DNA from: a virus
Strand: one strand, 5' to 3'
DNA: 24,387 nt
Virus record (IMG/VR): IMGVR_UViG_3300035698_011890
Coordinates: 1-24,387 of that record
The notes beneath the pieces were generated by a model. That model did not search any database, was not told the DNA's origin, and worked only from the letters and a program-made list of their open reading frames with translations. This document shows, piece after piece, positions 1 to 9,774 of this stretch (within the stretch, counting starts at the first letter, position 1; each line of letters opens with the position of its first letter). Made by a program: the position numbers and the translations under genes.

Positions 1-24
1 TCTTTTCTGTTTCTTTTAAGGTGA

Positions 25-2301
25 TTACCTGGCATTACTATATTTTCCCGGTTGCTTTGCTATAGCCCATCCGACATAAAGTCTTGCTGAATTTATCCCT
101 GCACCGTTACCCCTTATTTTAACCCCATTAGATAAGTAGTCTATTAGATAGTTCGCTACTCCTATTGATGGTGCTTGAGGGTCATCAAGCTGCGCATAAT
201 CATCCATCGGGTTGTAAGGACTTAGTTCACTGAGATATGTGTACCAATTACCCGTAGCAGTAACATCCTTTATCGGGCCGTATTCAGGCAAAAAATCCAA
301 AGGTATCATCGACCCATCAGCATTCGCATTACCCGTATACGCAAAGACCCTACGGAGTTGGGGAATGTCGGCGTAGAGGAGAGCGACAAGATTATCACCA
401 TCATTATTTGTTCCGGTGTAATTACCCACCGTGAAATGTGTGGAAGTGGGAGCAGTATCATTCCACAAATCAACCCCATCACTAAATGCATAATTTTCAT
501 CTAAAGTTCCGTAGTCTGTTTCAGGATCAGATGCTTCAAGCTCATGGTAAACTGCCCAAAAACTATTGGCATCTACAAGCTCAAGATTTTTTACAATATA
601 CATACTTGGTGGTACACCGAGACTATGGCTTTCTGCATGAGCCACGCCAGTACCCGTGTATTCTACTACATCAAGACCGTATTCAGCACCAACTCTTTCG
701 GCTACAGCCAGATAAGTATTCCCCCCAACAAGAGCTTCCTCTGCTCCAGCTACAGCCGTAGAATCAAAATGCAATTCCTGATCCACACCCAAAGCACCGA
801 TACGTACAAGCCAGCTTTCAACATCAGAAAGATTTTTATACCAAAGTACATAATCCGTACCCCACCCTGCGGCAGTAATAGCGGCTAACATTGTCGCTTC
901 GATGGTTGACCCGACTTCTTCTATCACGATGAAGGCGTCTTCGGGTAGAACTGTTGGTTCTTCCATGTTTGCTGTGCAGAGAGCAAGTGCTCCATCAGGA
1001 GGGGCATATTCGAAATTTCCATTGCCATTAGCATCTGTATTGCCAGAAACTATTGCAAACTGCGGGTCACCAGAGTTTAAATAGCAAGTCTTTGCTGTAG
1101 CATTTCCAGCCGCAAAGCCAAAAACATAAGGTACATCTGCCATGTCCGGTACAGAGGTCCACGCGCCTCCATTTACCCTAATTCGTAAAACATTAGTGCT
1201 TGTGTTAAAAGCAAAGCTATGAATATCATCAGCACTGAAAGCTGCAATATTAATACCACTCGCCTTTGCATATCCAGTACCACCATCATACCATGCAGCA
1301 TCATCGGAACTAATAGTTCCGATATAGTTACTTGACCTCAAATCCTTATAAGATAATGCGGGAGTAACTCCGATATAGCTATTGACAGCCTCATATCCTA
1401 TTTTTGTTTCCCAGTACCATTCTCCTTCTGTTGGGATCAGCATATTCGAAATTGCTGTCCTGTAATTTGTTGCTCCTCCGGGATTCATAGAACAAAGCTG
1501 ATTTCCCTTAGAAAACGTTGATGTATCTCCACCGCCAATTAGTGGGTTAAAAGTAGCAAAGTTATTCGTCGGACTACTCACCGATTGCTTCGGCGTTCCT
1601 GCTTCAGTAAAGTCATTGTTATTTCCACTGACATCATTGCCAAGATTCGGTGTGTCAAGAGCGAAGTCTAAGTGAAAACCATTGTCTCCGTAGGTCAGAG
1701 AGCCAGGGTTGTAAACCCATATACCATTTTTAAACTCTCCAAAAGAGACCGGGGGGCCATCAATACCGACTGCTTGAGCAATGTATCCATAGAAAGGCCC
1801 GGCCCCCGCATTATCAGCACCTATTACATGCTCGATTGTGGAGGAAAACATATGTAAGTCGTGCTGAGTTGGATACGTTTCGGTCGTAAAATCTGTTATT
1901 TGTACCCCATTCAGTATCAGTCCGTTATTACTGGAACCGGGTACGGCTGCCGTAGAATCATAGAAAGCTTCTAAGTGGTACCAGCCACTAAGATCACGCA
2001 GTAACTGAGTAGTCTCTAAGTTTAAGAAGTATTCAGAATCATATATATAAAAGATTATTGTTCCGGTAGAAGTTATATACAGCCTGAGCCGTTTAGTACC
2101 GCCGTCCCACATATCGAATAGAAATTGGTTACCGGACACCTTTCCCATCTTGAATATTAAACTCAAAACGAACTGCTCAGTGTTCGTACCGGCACCGGCA
2201 GGTGTCCATGTCAAGTAATCCCCTACCCCATCAAGAAGCATGGAGTTCGGAATGTCTGTTGGATAAAAGCCGGAATTTCGCGCCATGGGAAAATTAAACA
2301 T
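25..2301 (-). CDS. Tail fibre / receptor-binding protein with LamG-like and SPRY-like domains
   Basis: This 758-aa protein is probably a distal tail fibre or adhesin that contacts the host surface. Residues about 20-215 look like a LamG/concanavalin-type beta-sandwich. They are followed by the phrase SPTNNFATFNPL, which is typical of phage tail fibres with this layout. Residues about 275-400 resemble a SPRY/B30.2-like domain (GEWYWETKIG core, then an IGVTPA strand). Residues about 550-758 contain HSLGVPPSMYIVKN and WNDTAPTSTHFTVG, which I associate with the DUF7483-type fibre C-terminus. The start at 2301 has GGAGG four bases upstream and overlaps the previous stop as TAATG; a second Met five codons in is possible. 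It is the last gene of the tail block, the usual place for a fibre. AGCT is far more frequent here than in the rest of the window, suggesting recent exchange. The receptor cannot be predicted. Confidence 0.8.
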   Translation of the reverse strand: MFNFPMARNSGFYPTDIPNSMLLDGVGDYLTWTPAGAGTNTEQFVLSLIFKMGKVSGNQFLFDMWDGGTKRLRLYITSTGTIIFYIYDSEYFLNLETTQLLRDLSGWYHLEAFYDSTAAVPGSSNNGLILNGVQITDFTTETYPTQHDLHMFSSTIEHVIGADNAGAGPFYGYIAQAVGIDGPPVSFGEFKNGIWVYNPGSLTYGDNGFHLDFALDTPNLGNDVSGNNNDFTEAGTPKQSVSSPTNNFATFNPLIGGGDTSTFSKGNQLCSMNPGGATNYRTAISNMLIPTEGEWYWETKIGYEAVNSYIGVTPALSYKDLRSSNYIGTISSDDAAWYDGGTGYAKASGINIAAFSADDIHSFAFNTSTNVLRIRVNGGAWTSVPDMADVPYVFGFAAGNATAKTCYLNSGDPQFAIVSGNTDANGNGNFEYAPPDGALALCTANMEEPTVLPEDAFIVIEEVGSTIEATMLAAITAAGWGTDYVLWYKNLSDVESWLVRIGALGVDQELHFDSTAVAGAEEALVGGNTYLAVAERVGAEYGLDVVEYTGTGVAHAESHSLGVPPSMYIVKNLELVDANSFWAVYHELEASDPETDYGTLDENYAFSDGVDLWNDTAPTSTHFTVGNYTGTNNDGDNLVALLYADIPQLRRVFAYTGNANADGSMIPLDFLPEYGPIKDVTATGNWYTYLSELSPYNPMDDYAQLDDPQAPSIGVANYLIDYLSNGVKIRGNGAGINSARLYVGWAIAKQPGKYSNAR

Positions 2302-2918
2302 TATGCCTCCTTATACACAGGCCAAATATGAACCGAAACACCATCACAGTAATACCCTATGTCAGTGTTTCCGAGGGATGCGGATGAAAATGAAATTGTC
2401 TCATCATTATGCAATTCATATTCCGATGCCCAAGTTCCGATCGCATTCCCATTGGCATTTATACCTATAAATCGAATCACACCCGATTTCCCTGCGGCCA
2501 TGTTCGTGGGTGTGGCCATTCCCATGGACAATGAAGATAGGGACGCAAAGGCGCATTGTGCTAATTCCATATCCCATGAAAACGTGGAACCCGTGGCGGT
2601 CAATCCGATTTCGGTAAAATGCTGTGATTTGGTATACGGGCGAGCAATCCCACCCTCGGACACCCACGCGGAACCGTTCCACCGATATGAGAGCAACGTA
2701 TCCCGTGCTACCCCTGTAGCCCCTGATGTGGCACCACTACCAAGGGCATTCAATGAGGCGGCAATTGAATACACGGTATCCCCCGTCCCATGGGTATGAG
2801 AAGTATCAGATTTTGCCGTGTCCAACCGTTCGATTTCGGTCTTCCATGAATTCAAAGCGGTTCTGACCGTATTTTCAAAATCGGATGATCCGGTAATTGG
2901 TAAGGATGCTAAACTCAT
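2301..2918 (-). CDS. Putative tail-tip / fibre-attachment protein
   Basis: This 205-aa protein has no family I can name with confidence. The N-terminal 35 residues look helical (a stretch with NSWKTEIERLD), followed by a DTSHTHGTGDTV segment. SHTHG-type motifs recur in phage fibre and collar proteins, sometimes as metal-binding turns. The C-terminal half is predicted beta-rich, with aromatic strands ending in GYYCDGVSVHIWPVY. The start at 2918 has TTGGAGG upstream and overlaps the previous stop as ATGA; its own stop overlaps the fibre start. This coupling and its place between a tail-tip gene and the fibre suggest it joins fibre to tail tip. That role is inferred from position, not from homology. 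Confidence 0.6.
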   Translation of the reverse strand: MSLASLPITGSSDFENTVRTALNSWKTEIERLDTAKSDTSHTHGTGDTVYSIAASLNALGSGATSGATGVARDTLLSYRWNGSAWVSEGGIARPYTKSQHFTEIGLTATGSTFSWDMELAQCAFASLSSLSMGMATPTNMAAGKSGVIRFIGINANGNAIGTWASEYELHNDETISFSSASLGNTDIGYYCDGVSVHIWPVYKEA

Positions 2919-3667
2919 ACGACCTCCAATATTTTAATATTGATCAAACTGTGGTTTACATATTTATGTTTACCGGAGGGCATTTTTTCCATCCGACCGA
3001 AAACAAGCCAATCGTGTTCCTCGATATCGGTCACACTCCAAAATAGAGGGTTTGATTTCTTTACTTTGATGATATCCCGCATGAAGGTGTAAAAATCGGT
3101 CAATCTTCGTGCATCAAACACACCTGAAAATGTGCGCACCGTATCCCTATCCAAAACCCAAAAGGCACCATTATTGAGTTCATCCACCAGGGAATAGTCC
3201 GTCATGCCCTCATCCATGTTCAGATTTAATGATCGGAAAGAACGCTGAACACCGCATGTGATAATCCCGGCCTCGGCAATCTCACCAGTTTTCGCCGTGA
3301 AATCAATGTATACGGTATGGGCTGCGGCTTGATATTCATATTTATATTTCATGTAATACCAACGGGTGGCTGAATCGGTAAAGAATTTGTAATAAGAATC
3401 AATTCCACTTAAATCGAATGTCTGTGCGGCTACAAGAATTACTGTTTCAGCCGCATTCATTACCGTAACCGTGACCTCTATTGCATTCGTATTGGCAATG
3501 CCTAAAATATTGGCACCACCCTCCAAGGTTAATATGAAACGGGCATCCTTGCTCGTTGCTTTCCACACTTTTTTTGGATGATCATCGGCAACATTCACAG
3601 CGGGATATTTCGCATTTTCCTCATCCGCTGTTGTTGTTAAAATCTTATCTGGATAAATCACCCACAT
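2915..3667 (-). CDS. Tail-tip protein with discoidin-like N-terminal region
   Basis: This 250-aa protein is probably a distal tail structural component. Residues about 1-135 read like a discoidin/galactose-binding-type sandwich: YPAVNVADDHPKKVWKAT, then a strand FILTLEGGANILGIANTNA, resembling the Y-P-A-x-N-x-x-D...W pattern of that fold. The C-terminal part (about 145-250) contains GVQRSFRSLNLNMDEG and KKSNPLFWSVTD. That arrangement resembles tail proteins of many metagenomic siphoviruses, but I cannot give a family name. The start at 3667 has AGGAG upstream and the stop overlaps the next start as ATGA. Located two genes after the tape measure, it could be a distal-tail or tail-tip hub protein. 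Carbohydrate binding is possible from the fold but unproven. Confidence 0.6.
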   Translation of the reverse strand: MWVIYPDKILTTTADEENAKYPAVNVADDHPKKVWKATSKDARFILTLEGGANILGIANTNAIEVTVTVMNAAETVILVAAQTFDLSGIDSYYKFFTDSATRWYYMKYKYEYQAAAHTVYIDFTAKTGEIAEAGIITCGVQRSFRSLNLNMDEGMTDYSLVDELNNGAFWVLDRDTVRTFSGVFDARRLTDFYTFMRDIIKVKKSNPLFWSVTDIEEHDWLVFGRMEKMPSGKHKYVNHSLINIKILEVV

Positions 3668-3676
3668 GATATTCTC

Positions 3677-4690
3677 CTATGCTGTGGCCAATGTTGCTGA
3701 AATTGCCCCGTCACCCTTTAATATCACCTTATGTTTATGGAAATCAAACTGAACTGTTCGAACCCATAAATTAAACGCTGTGTTCATCGGGGATAGGGTG
3801 GAATCAATCCATGTAATCTTTTCTCCCGGTTTTGGAATATCCCCTTCTAATGGAATTCTCAATACCGCACGGGGTCGATGTATCAATGGTAAAATATTGG
3901 CAAGGATAGCATCAACAGCCGTTGTCTGAGTGGCGTAGACTTCCCCCACAGACGTTTCTTTACCCCACGAATAGGATGATGCCAGTTCACGTTCAAAGTC
4001 CGAGGAACCGCCTGTGATGATCGCTACGGGCACCTCATATGAATACTCACTTGGGAAATATTCAAATTCGGTGATTATCCGTGATCCATTGGTGGCGTAC
4101 ATATCAATCAGTTCAAGGGTCGCACCGGATGCCGTTATCCTAAACATGTGTGTATTTGGAGCCGCCGCCGCAGATAAATAATCAAGTATCCCTCTTTCCT
4201 GGGTTTGAATATGTTGAATTATGGGTGAGGGGGAACGTGCCAAAGTGGAATCCAGGGACATATTCAACCGGGAAGCATGCGTGGCCCATTGAAATAGGCC
4301 CACTAAAGTGGTGGCAAAAGACGCGGTGGCATCTGAGGCTATGGTGGTGGTATATTCCCTACCATATAAATCATAGGTGATGCCCTTCCGATCGATTGAT
4401 TTCAAATGCCCCGTGCCGGAAAGGATGGTTTCAGCGGCCTCCTGTGTTGTGGTACTATATTTAACCGTAATCGGGCATGATACCGGTGGAGGCCAATCAG
4501 CAGAAAACAGATCACGGGCAAAGGTCATTCCGCCAAAAGAGGGTTCAATATATCCCCCATATATTTTTTTTAATTTATTCTGAGGTGCGGTAATACTTTT
4601 AATGAAAGCATCCCAATAATCGGTCAGAGCATTTCCGTCCATACTGACATAATGCAACACAGAATTTATTGTGATTTCAACCAATAGCAT
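3677..4690 (-). CDS. Putative distal tail / baseplate-hub protein
   Basis: This 337-aa protein is encoded immediately after the tape measure, the usual position of distal tail or hub proteins in siphoviruses. No catalytic motif is visible. It is beta-rich. The central segment (ILDYLSAAAAPNTHMFRIT, about residues 170-190) and the C-terminal part (EKITWIDSTLSPMN, then strands ending VILKGDG) resemble the domain order of hub proteins that combine insertion and ring-forming domains. This is a weak structural impression. The start ATG at 4690 overlaps the tape-measure stop as TAATG, so translation is likely coupled; the nearest purine-rich site, GGATG, lies inside the tape-measure end. A weak spacer separates it from the next gene. 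Confidence 0.6.
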   Translation of the reverse strand: MLLVEITINSVLHYVSMDGNALTDYWDAFIKSITAPQNKLKKIYGGYIEPSFGGMTFARDLFSADWPPPVSCPITVKYSTTTQEAAETILSGTGHLKSIDRKGITYDLYGREYTTTIASDATASFATTLVGLFQWATHASRLNMSLDSTLARSPSPIIQHIQTQERGILDYLSAAAAPNTHMFRITASGATLELIDMYATNGSRIITEFEYFPSEYSYEVPVAIITGGSSDFERELASSYSWGKETSVGEVYATQTTAVDAILANILPLIHRPRAVLRIPLEGDIPKPGEKITWIDSTLSPMNTAFNLWVRTVQFDFHKHKVILKGDGAISATLATA

Positions 4691-7600
4691 TAGTCAAACA
4701 TCCTCTCGGTTCCCATGTTTCGCCGTTCCCCTTCAACCCGAACATTATCAGCCTCAATTCGGATAATATCTTTCATTCGTTCATCATCATGGTGAACATG
4801 TACATGGACCTCGGTTACACCACCACCAAATCCACCACCCTTCATTTGAGAAAAAATTCTATCTAAGGCATCAACGTTCTTTTTTGATACGACTTCTTCC
4901 CCGGCCTCACCCAAAAATAACCCCTCAACCATACTTGCCTTGCGCCCATTCCATGAAAAACTTCCCTTAGTACGAGATGTCAGTCGACCACCATCATGCT
5001 CAATTCCACCGGACCCTCCGGGACCACCTTCATCTGATGTATCTCCACCTTGATCCCCGGTTGCATCCCCACCACCTTGTCCTGAATCACCCCCGTCCGT
5101 ACCTGCACGGTCTGCTGCGGCATTCGCATCATTGGCCGCACCTTTTGCACGGTCCGCCGCTTCATTGGCTTGGTTCGTTGCATCCGCCACCGCCGCCTCC
5201 ATGGCATCAACATCAATTCCCATACGGCCAAAGGCATCTTTGGTGTCTAAACCAAATGCACCAAATGCGTCTTCTACCTCTGGAACATCAATTGATCCCA
5301 TACGGCCAAAGGCATTTGTAGCATCTAACGAAAATCCTTCAATGCCGTAACTGACAGCTCCTAAAGCAGCAACACCACGCGCCCCGAAATCTTCCGATGC
5401 TTGTCCAATGAAATCACCAAATGCTGCTGCATCCTCTGTAACTGATGTGGACATATCCCGGAAACCGGCCTCAATTTCTGCGGATGACCAACCCGCTTTT
5501 TCTGCTGCGGTTTGGGCTAAACTTGCAATATCTGTTGATACCTGTGACATTTCTTTTTCAACATCAAATCCTAATTCCGTGAACGTTTCCTTATTTTTTT
5601 CAACAAAAGCACCATATATTGCAGCCACATTTGCTGTTTGAACATTAGCCCCCAAAGGGTCATCTATTGTGCCCACTTTGTCGAAAAAATCACCTGCGAA
5701 TCCCCGCCGACCACCAAAATACCCCTGTTTGTCTTCATAATTATCCCGCAACGCTTCCGTACTACGCGCGTTGGCCATATCACCAAAGGCATCACCCCCC
5801 AAGGCACCCACAAGTCCACCAAGGATACTACCCACTATTCCAATGGGGGAGGGCATTGCCAGACCACCCACCGCACTACCCAAATATCCTCCGTACTGTC
5901 CGGCCTTTCCGCGAACCCCGACTTGCTGTGCAATGGTTCCACCAATCCCGTATTTCCCGATATCCGCCAAACCGTACCCTTCATTGTAAGGATTATCGGG
6001 GGCATCATATTCAGGTGCTTCTCCATCCCCACCCGGAAAAGGAATCTTATTATCGGTTTGAATCTTTAACATCATGTTACGGAAAGACCCGGCCAAATCC
6101 GCAGGAACCACCATTTCATTCTTGTGTAAATATGCGATACCCGGATTATTAACCCTCTTTGTGCCATCCGCCAATGCGGGAATGGTTGTTCCACCCTCCT
6201 CGGTTTCAATTCCCAATAGGGCTTTAACCGAGGAAATGGTTGCATTCATTGAATCAAATTGTGGCTGTAACGCGCCAACTCCTGATTTGAGGATGTTCAC
6301 AGCGCCAATCATTTTTTCATTGAATAAGGCAGGGTCGTAGAGGCTTTGCATGGCATCGTCCATGGCCTCATAAAAGGGAACCAATGCCTGTCGAAATAAT
6401 TCTGATTGCATCATGGCGGTGATCATGGCATCCAGAATTTGATTGTATATGGAATCATACAGGGATTTTTCAAATGAAGAAAATTCTCCGGTATTCAATC
6501 CCTCTTTAAATGCCGCCCCAATGGTTTGGGACGAATCGGCAATCATCTTATTCATTTTTTCTACATACGCAACGAACGCCTCATAAGATTCAAATCCGAG
6601 GGTGACCATCATTTCCTGAACACCGGTTTCCCACTGACTTTTAATGTGTTCCATTATAATGTCGAATTCTTCTTCCCAATTACCATTCTCGCTAATTGAA
6701 AATCCCTCAAACCCGGATTGATACATGGCACCGAACTTGACCCCAAAATCATCTAACGCTTGATCCAATCCGGGGATATGCCCACCCTCTAAAGATAAGG
6801 CGGACATGAATTGTGCATTGGCACCCATGAAAACCGGCCCCAATGCTTCATTCAGACTGGTTGCCAATTTATCCCCGAACTCCTGATCACCTCCAATTGC
6901 GGCGAATTCGGCGGTAAACCCATCCCCTACCCATCCGGCAACCACGGAACCGACCTCTGCATATTTGGTTTTCTCAGCAAATAGGGTATTGCCTAAATAA
7001 TCCCCAATTGCCTCACCAATTGCCGTGCCAATCATGGTACCGATAGGGCCAAAATATGATCCAACGAGTCCGCCGGCTGCGGCACTGCCCTCAGATAATA
7101 GATTTTTTGTTGAGTTTACCAGCGCCGTGGCATCCCCGGTCAATGCGAATGAGAACGCATCCCGTATCGCATTCTGTGCGCTCTTTGCAAATAAATCGAA
7201 TGCGTCTTTGGCCAATTCTGCTGTGGTATCAGCATCCCTGACCCACTGTGTGTACCCCACATGCAACCCGTCAAACAGGGTACCGGTGGCCAGCAATTTA
7301 TCTTCTTCTAATCGTATATATTTTTCCTGAAATGCATCGGTAATGATATCGAGTTCACCATACAAATCGATGTAGGCTTGTTTTTCAGAATCCAGAAGAC
7401 GTTTTTTATTATCGAAATAACCCTCATCCTTTGTTTCGATATCATTAAACAGACGATCGTACAGGTTCAATCGAGCATCAGCAGTTTCCTCAGTAATTTT
7501 TATGGTTTGTGTAGCAAGCCATTCTTCTCCTAAAACTGCATCATTAGCAGCCGCCCCTAAGTTAATGGCCTGAATTTGTAATTGTTCCTGTTTAATTTGT

Positions 7601-9774
7601 GTGGTGGTCATCGTGGAATGACGGATATCTTTATTCATCTCATCCACGGCTTTTATTTGGGAATCTATGGATTTTTTAAATTCGGCACTTTCTTTTTCCT
7701 GTGCTTTGGCAACACCGGCAATGATTTTCTCTTGTTTCTTTAACTCCTTATTTTTCTTCTTTTGTAATTCTCCGGTAGAGACTAAGGCATCCATTTCCGC
7801 CTTTGCCGATTTATCCACCAATGCAATTAAACTATCATACCGTTCCTCTCCAATCCGACCCTCTTTCAGCCAGTTATTGATTCGCAATTTATGATTCGCT
7901 ACTTCAACCTCAATCGCTTCTTGCTTGAACATCAAATCGGTCTTTCCCGCCTGTTCCATTTTGGACATTAAGGTCAGTTCCAAATTGGACACATCGAGAA
8001 TTTTAAGCTGTTCTTTTAATTGTTGATCGAGCAGGGCCACCTTTTCACGTTGGGCCTTTAAACTCTCCTTTTGTTTATCTTCCTCATTTGTTGAATTTAA
8101 ACTTTCCTGATTGATTTTTATATTTTGGAGAAGGGTGGCCCGTTTAGCCAATAGAGTATTTAGCCCTTTTCCCAAAGAGATTAAAAGTTTATCCCCATCT
8201 GCGGCATCACCCAAAACTTTCTGCTGTTGTTTGGTTGCCCGTTCATTCCGTAGAATAAGAACTTCTGTTTGAGTTAATTCCGCATTCAAATCTTTGATAT
8301 TCGTGGTCAATCTCTGAGTGGAAGGGGATTCCCCAAATTTTTCCAGCATCTCATTTGATTTGGTAATGGCATCATAAAATGAGATTTGCCCGGATACCGC
8401 CAAACCCAATGCGGATGGCAGGGATGTGACATAATATTCAGTTAAAATCCCCATCATTCCAGCGAGTTTAACGCCGACCGTAAGCACGTTGGCCATGGAA
8501 TTTCCAAGGGCAAGAAATGAATCCTTATTGTACCGGATATATTCGGTCATGGAACGAATGGTGTCTTTCAACCCGGATGCTTGCGATTCAAAAATATCGA
8601 TCTTCACACTCTCAATGACCGACATCAATTCTTTGAATGCACCTATTGTCGTGGATCGCATGGTGTCAGCAAGTTTTTTTGCGGCACCCTCATTATCAGC
8701 CACCACGGCTTGATATTCCCGCATGGCCTTTGATCCGATGGTCATAAAGGCGAGCATTGCCCGACCACCACGAGCAGCGAATATTTCCATAACCTCCATG
8801 GTGGAGGCACCCTTCTTTTCCAATAATTCAACGGCCTCAACCAATTGACGGGTATTACCCTCGGCATCGGTGGCGGATTCTCCGTAGCGTTCAAAAACTT
8901 TGTTGACTCGTTGCATACCCACGGCCAACTGGGTTCCCGCCATACTCCCCTGGATTCCGGCATTTCCGAGAAGACCAATATAGGATGATAATTGTTCAAC
9001 CGAATACCCGAACCCGCGAGCTAATGGAGCAGCGTATTTAAACGATTCTGCCAACATTTGAACGTTGGTGTTCGATGTGGTGATGGTCTTGATGAAAGTA
9101 TCGTTTACATGACCAAGTTCGTTAACCTCTAACCCCATTGCGGTCAATGCATTGGTGGCAATATCCGCCGCCGTGCCAAGATCAAGGTTACCGGCAGTTG
9201 CTAGATCGAGTGTTCCGGGTAATGCACCAATGGCCTCATCTACACTGAACCCGGCCATGGCTAAGAACTGCAATGCCTCTCCGGCCTGTGACGCGGACCA
9301 CTCGGTGGTTTCACCCATTAATCGGGCGGAATCCTTTAATTCATCAAATTGTTCTGTGGTGGCCCCGGCAATACCGCTAACCGTGGTTAAAACATGTTCA
9401 AATTTTGCACCGGTTCGAATGATATCAGCCGCAAGGTATGTGAGCCCCATTGTGGCCATCATGGTTTTCACATTGAATAGGGATTGTCGTACCCCGGTCA
9501 ATGTACCACCCATGGTCTTCATAGCCCCGCTAACATTCCCGATCGACATCTGGAATTTGGCGGTTTGCAGACGGGTCATTTTCAGCGACTTATCTAACGA
9601 GTCCATCGCTCTTTTTGCTTTATCTGCACCTAATTTTTTTAGTAAACGGGATTCTAATTTTTTGGATTCAACCTCGGTCTTTTTGGCGTTCAGACCGAGG
9701 GTGGTTAAATCTTTTTTAAGTCCTTGAACTGCTCGGCGGGATTCATCAGTGGTTATTTTAATTTTCAGAGCCAT
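4690..9774 (-). CDS. Tail tape measure protein (TP901 family)
   Basis: This 1694-aa protein sets tail length and is ejected ahead of DNA. Residues about 20-75 form a charged helix. Residues about 125-300 match the TP901-type core: FEHVLTTVSGIAGATTEQF, MGETTEWSASQAGEALQFLA, NALTAMGLEV and GIQGSMAGTQL. Long coiled coils occupy about 490-780. Two Gly/Ala-rich hydrophobic stretches lie near residues 895-930 (YFGPIGTMIGTAIGEAIGD) and 1280-1325, and are candidate membrane-inserting segments. The motif LADGTKRVNNPGIAYLHKNE precedes the second. Near 1535-1600 is an Asp/Gly/Ala-rich disordered linker, and a His-rich HVHVHH lies near 1660. By the usual rule of about 0.15 nm per residue the tail would be roughly 250 nm (inference). 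The start lies inside the end of the frameshifted chaperone frame, as is typical. Confidence 0.95.
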   Translation of the reverse strand: MALKIKITTDESRRAVQGLKKDLTTLGLNAKKTEVESKKLESRLLKKLGADKAKRAMDSLDKSLKMTRLQTAKFQMSIGNVSGAMKTMGGTLTGVRQSLFNVKTMMATMGLTYLAADIIRTGAKFEHVLTTVSGIAGATTEQFDELKDSARLMGETTEWSASQAGEALQFLAMAGFSVDEAIGALPGTLDLATAGNLDLGTAADIATNALTAMGLEVNELGHVNDTFIKTITTSNTNVQMLAESFKYAAPLARGFGYSVEQLSSYIGLLGNAGIQGSMAGTQLAVGMQRVNKVFERYGESATDAEGNTRQLVEAVELLEKKGASTMEVMEIFAARGGRAMLAFMTIGSKAMREYQAVVADNEGAAKKLADTMRSTTIGAFKELMSVIESVKIDIFESQASGLKDTIRSMTEYIRYNKDSFLALGNSMANVLTVGVKLAGMMGILTEYYVTSLPSALGLAVSGQISFYDAITKSNEMLEKFGESPSTQRLTTNIKDLNAELTQTEVLILRNERATKQQQKVLGDAADGDKLLISLGKGLNTLLAKRATLLQNIKINQESLNSTNEEDKQKESLKAQREKVALLDQQLKEQLKILDVSNLELTLMSKMEQAGKTDLMFKQEAIEVEVANHKLRINNWLKEGRIGEERYDSLIALVDKSAKAEMDALVSTGELQKKKNKELKKQEKIIAGVAKAQEKESAEFKKSIDSQIKAVDEMNKDIRHSTMTTTQIKQEQLQIQAINLGAAANDAVLGEEWLATQTIKITEETADARLNLYDRLFNDIETKDEGYFDNKKRLLDSEKQAYIDLYGELDIITDAFQEKYIRLEEDKLLATGTLFDGLHVGYTQWVRDADTTAELAKDAFDLFAKSAQNAIRDAFSFALTGDATALVNSTKNLLSEGSAAAGGLVGSYFGPIGTMIGTAIGEAIGDYLGNTLFAEKTKYAEVGSVVAGWVGDGFTAEFAAIGGDQEFGDKLATSLNEALGPVFMGANAQFMSALSLEGGHIPGLDQALDDFGVKFGAMYQSGFEGFSISENGNWEEEFDIIMEHIKSQWETGVQEMMVTLGFESYEAFVAYVEKMNKMIADSSQTIGAAFKEGLNTGEFSSFEKSLYDSIYNQILDAMITAMMQSELFRQALVPFYEAMDDAMQSLYDPALFNEKMIGAVNILKSGVGALQPQFDSMNATISSVKALLGIETEEGGTTIPALADGTKRVNNPGIAYLHKNEMVVPADLAGSFRNMMLKIQTDNKIPFPGGDGEAPEYDAPDNPYNEGYGLADIGKYGIGGTIAQQVGVRGKAGQYGGYLGSAVGGLAMPSPIGIVGSILGGLVGALGGDAFGDMANARSTEALRDNYEDKQGYFGGRRGFAGDFFDKVGTIDDPLGANVQTANVAAIYGAFVEKNKETFTELGFDVEKEMSQVSTDIASLAQTAAEKAGWSSAEIEAGFRDMSTSVTEDAAAFGDFIGQASEDFGARGVAALGAVSYGIEGFSLDATNAFGRMGSIDVPEVEDAFGAFGLDTKDAFGRMGIDVDAMEAAVADATNQANEAADRAKGAANDANAAADRAGTDGGDSGQGGGDATGDQGGDTSDEGGPGGSGGIEHDGGRLTSRTKGSFSWNGRKASMVEGLFLGEAGEEVVSKKNVDALDRIFSQMKGGGFGGGVTEVHVHVHHDDERMKDIIRIEADNVRVEGERRNMGTERMFD
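5219..5315 (-). repeat. Short repeat inside the tape measure gene
   Basis: The same 19 bases (CCCATACGGCCAAAGGCAT, plus-strand reading) occur at 5219-5237 and 5297-5315, a period of 78 bases or 26 codons. They encode a repeated AFGRMG peptide, and a diverged third copy between them gives DAFGAFG. This looks like a small in-frame duplication near the tape measure C-terminus. Confidence 0.75.

Noticed and set aside
5667-6152. 161-codon plus-strand frame rich in His and Pro
   Set aside because: Antisense to the tape measure Gly-rich segment; no initiation signal.
9152-9727. 191-codon plus-strand frame
   Set aside because: Antisense to the conserved TP901 core of the tape measure; its composition mirrors the opposite strand.
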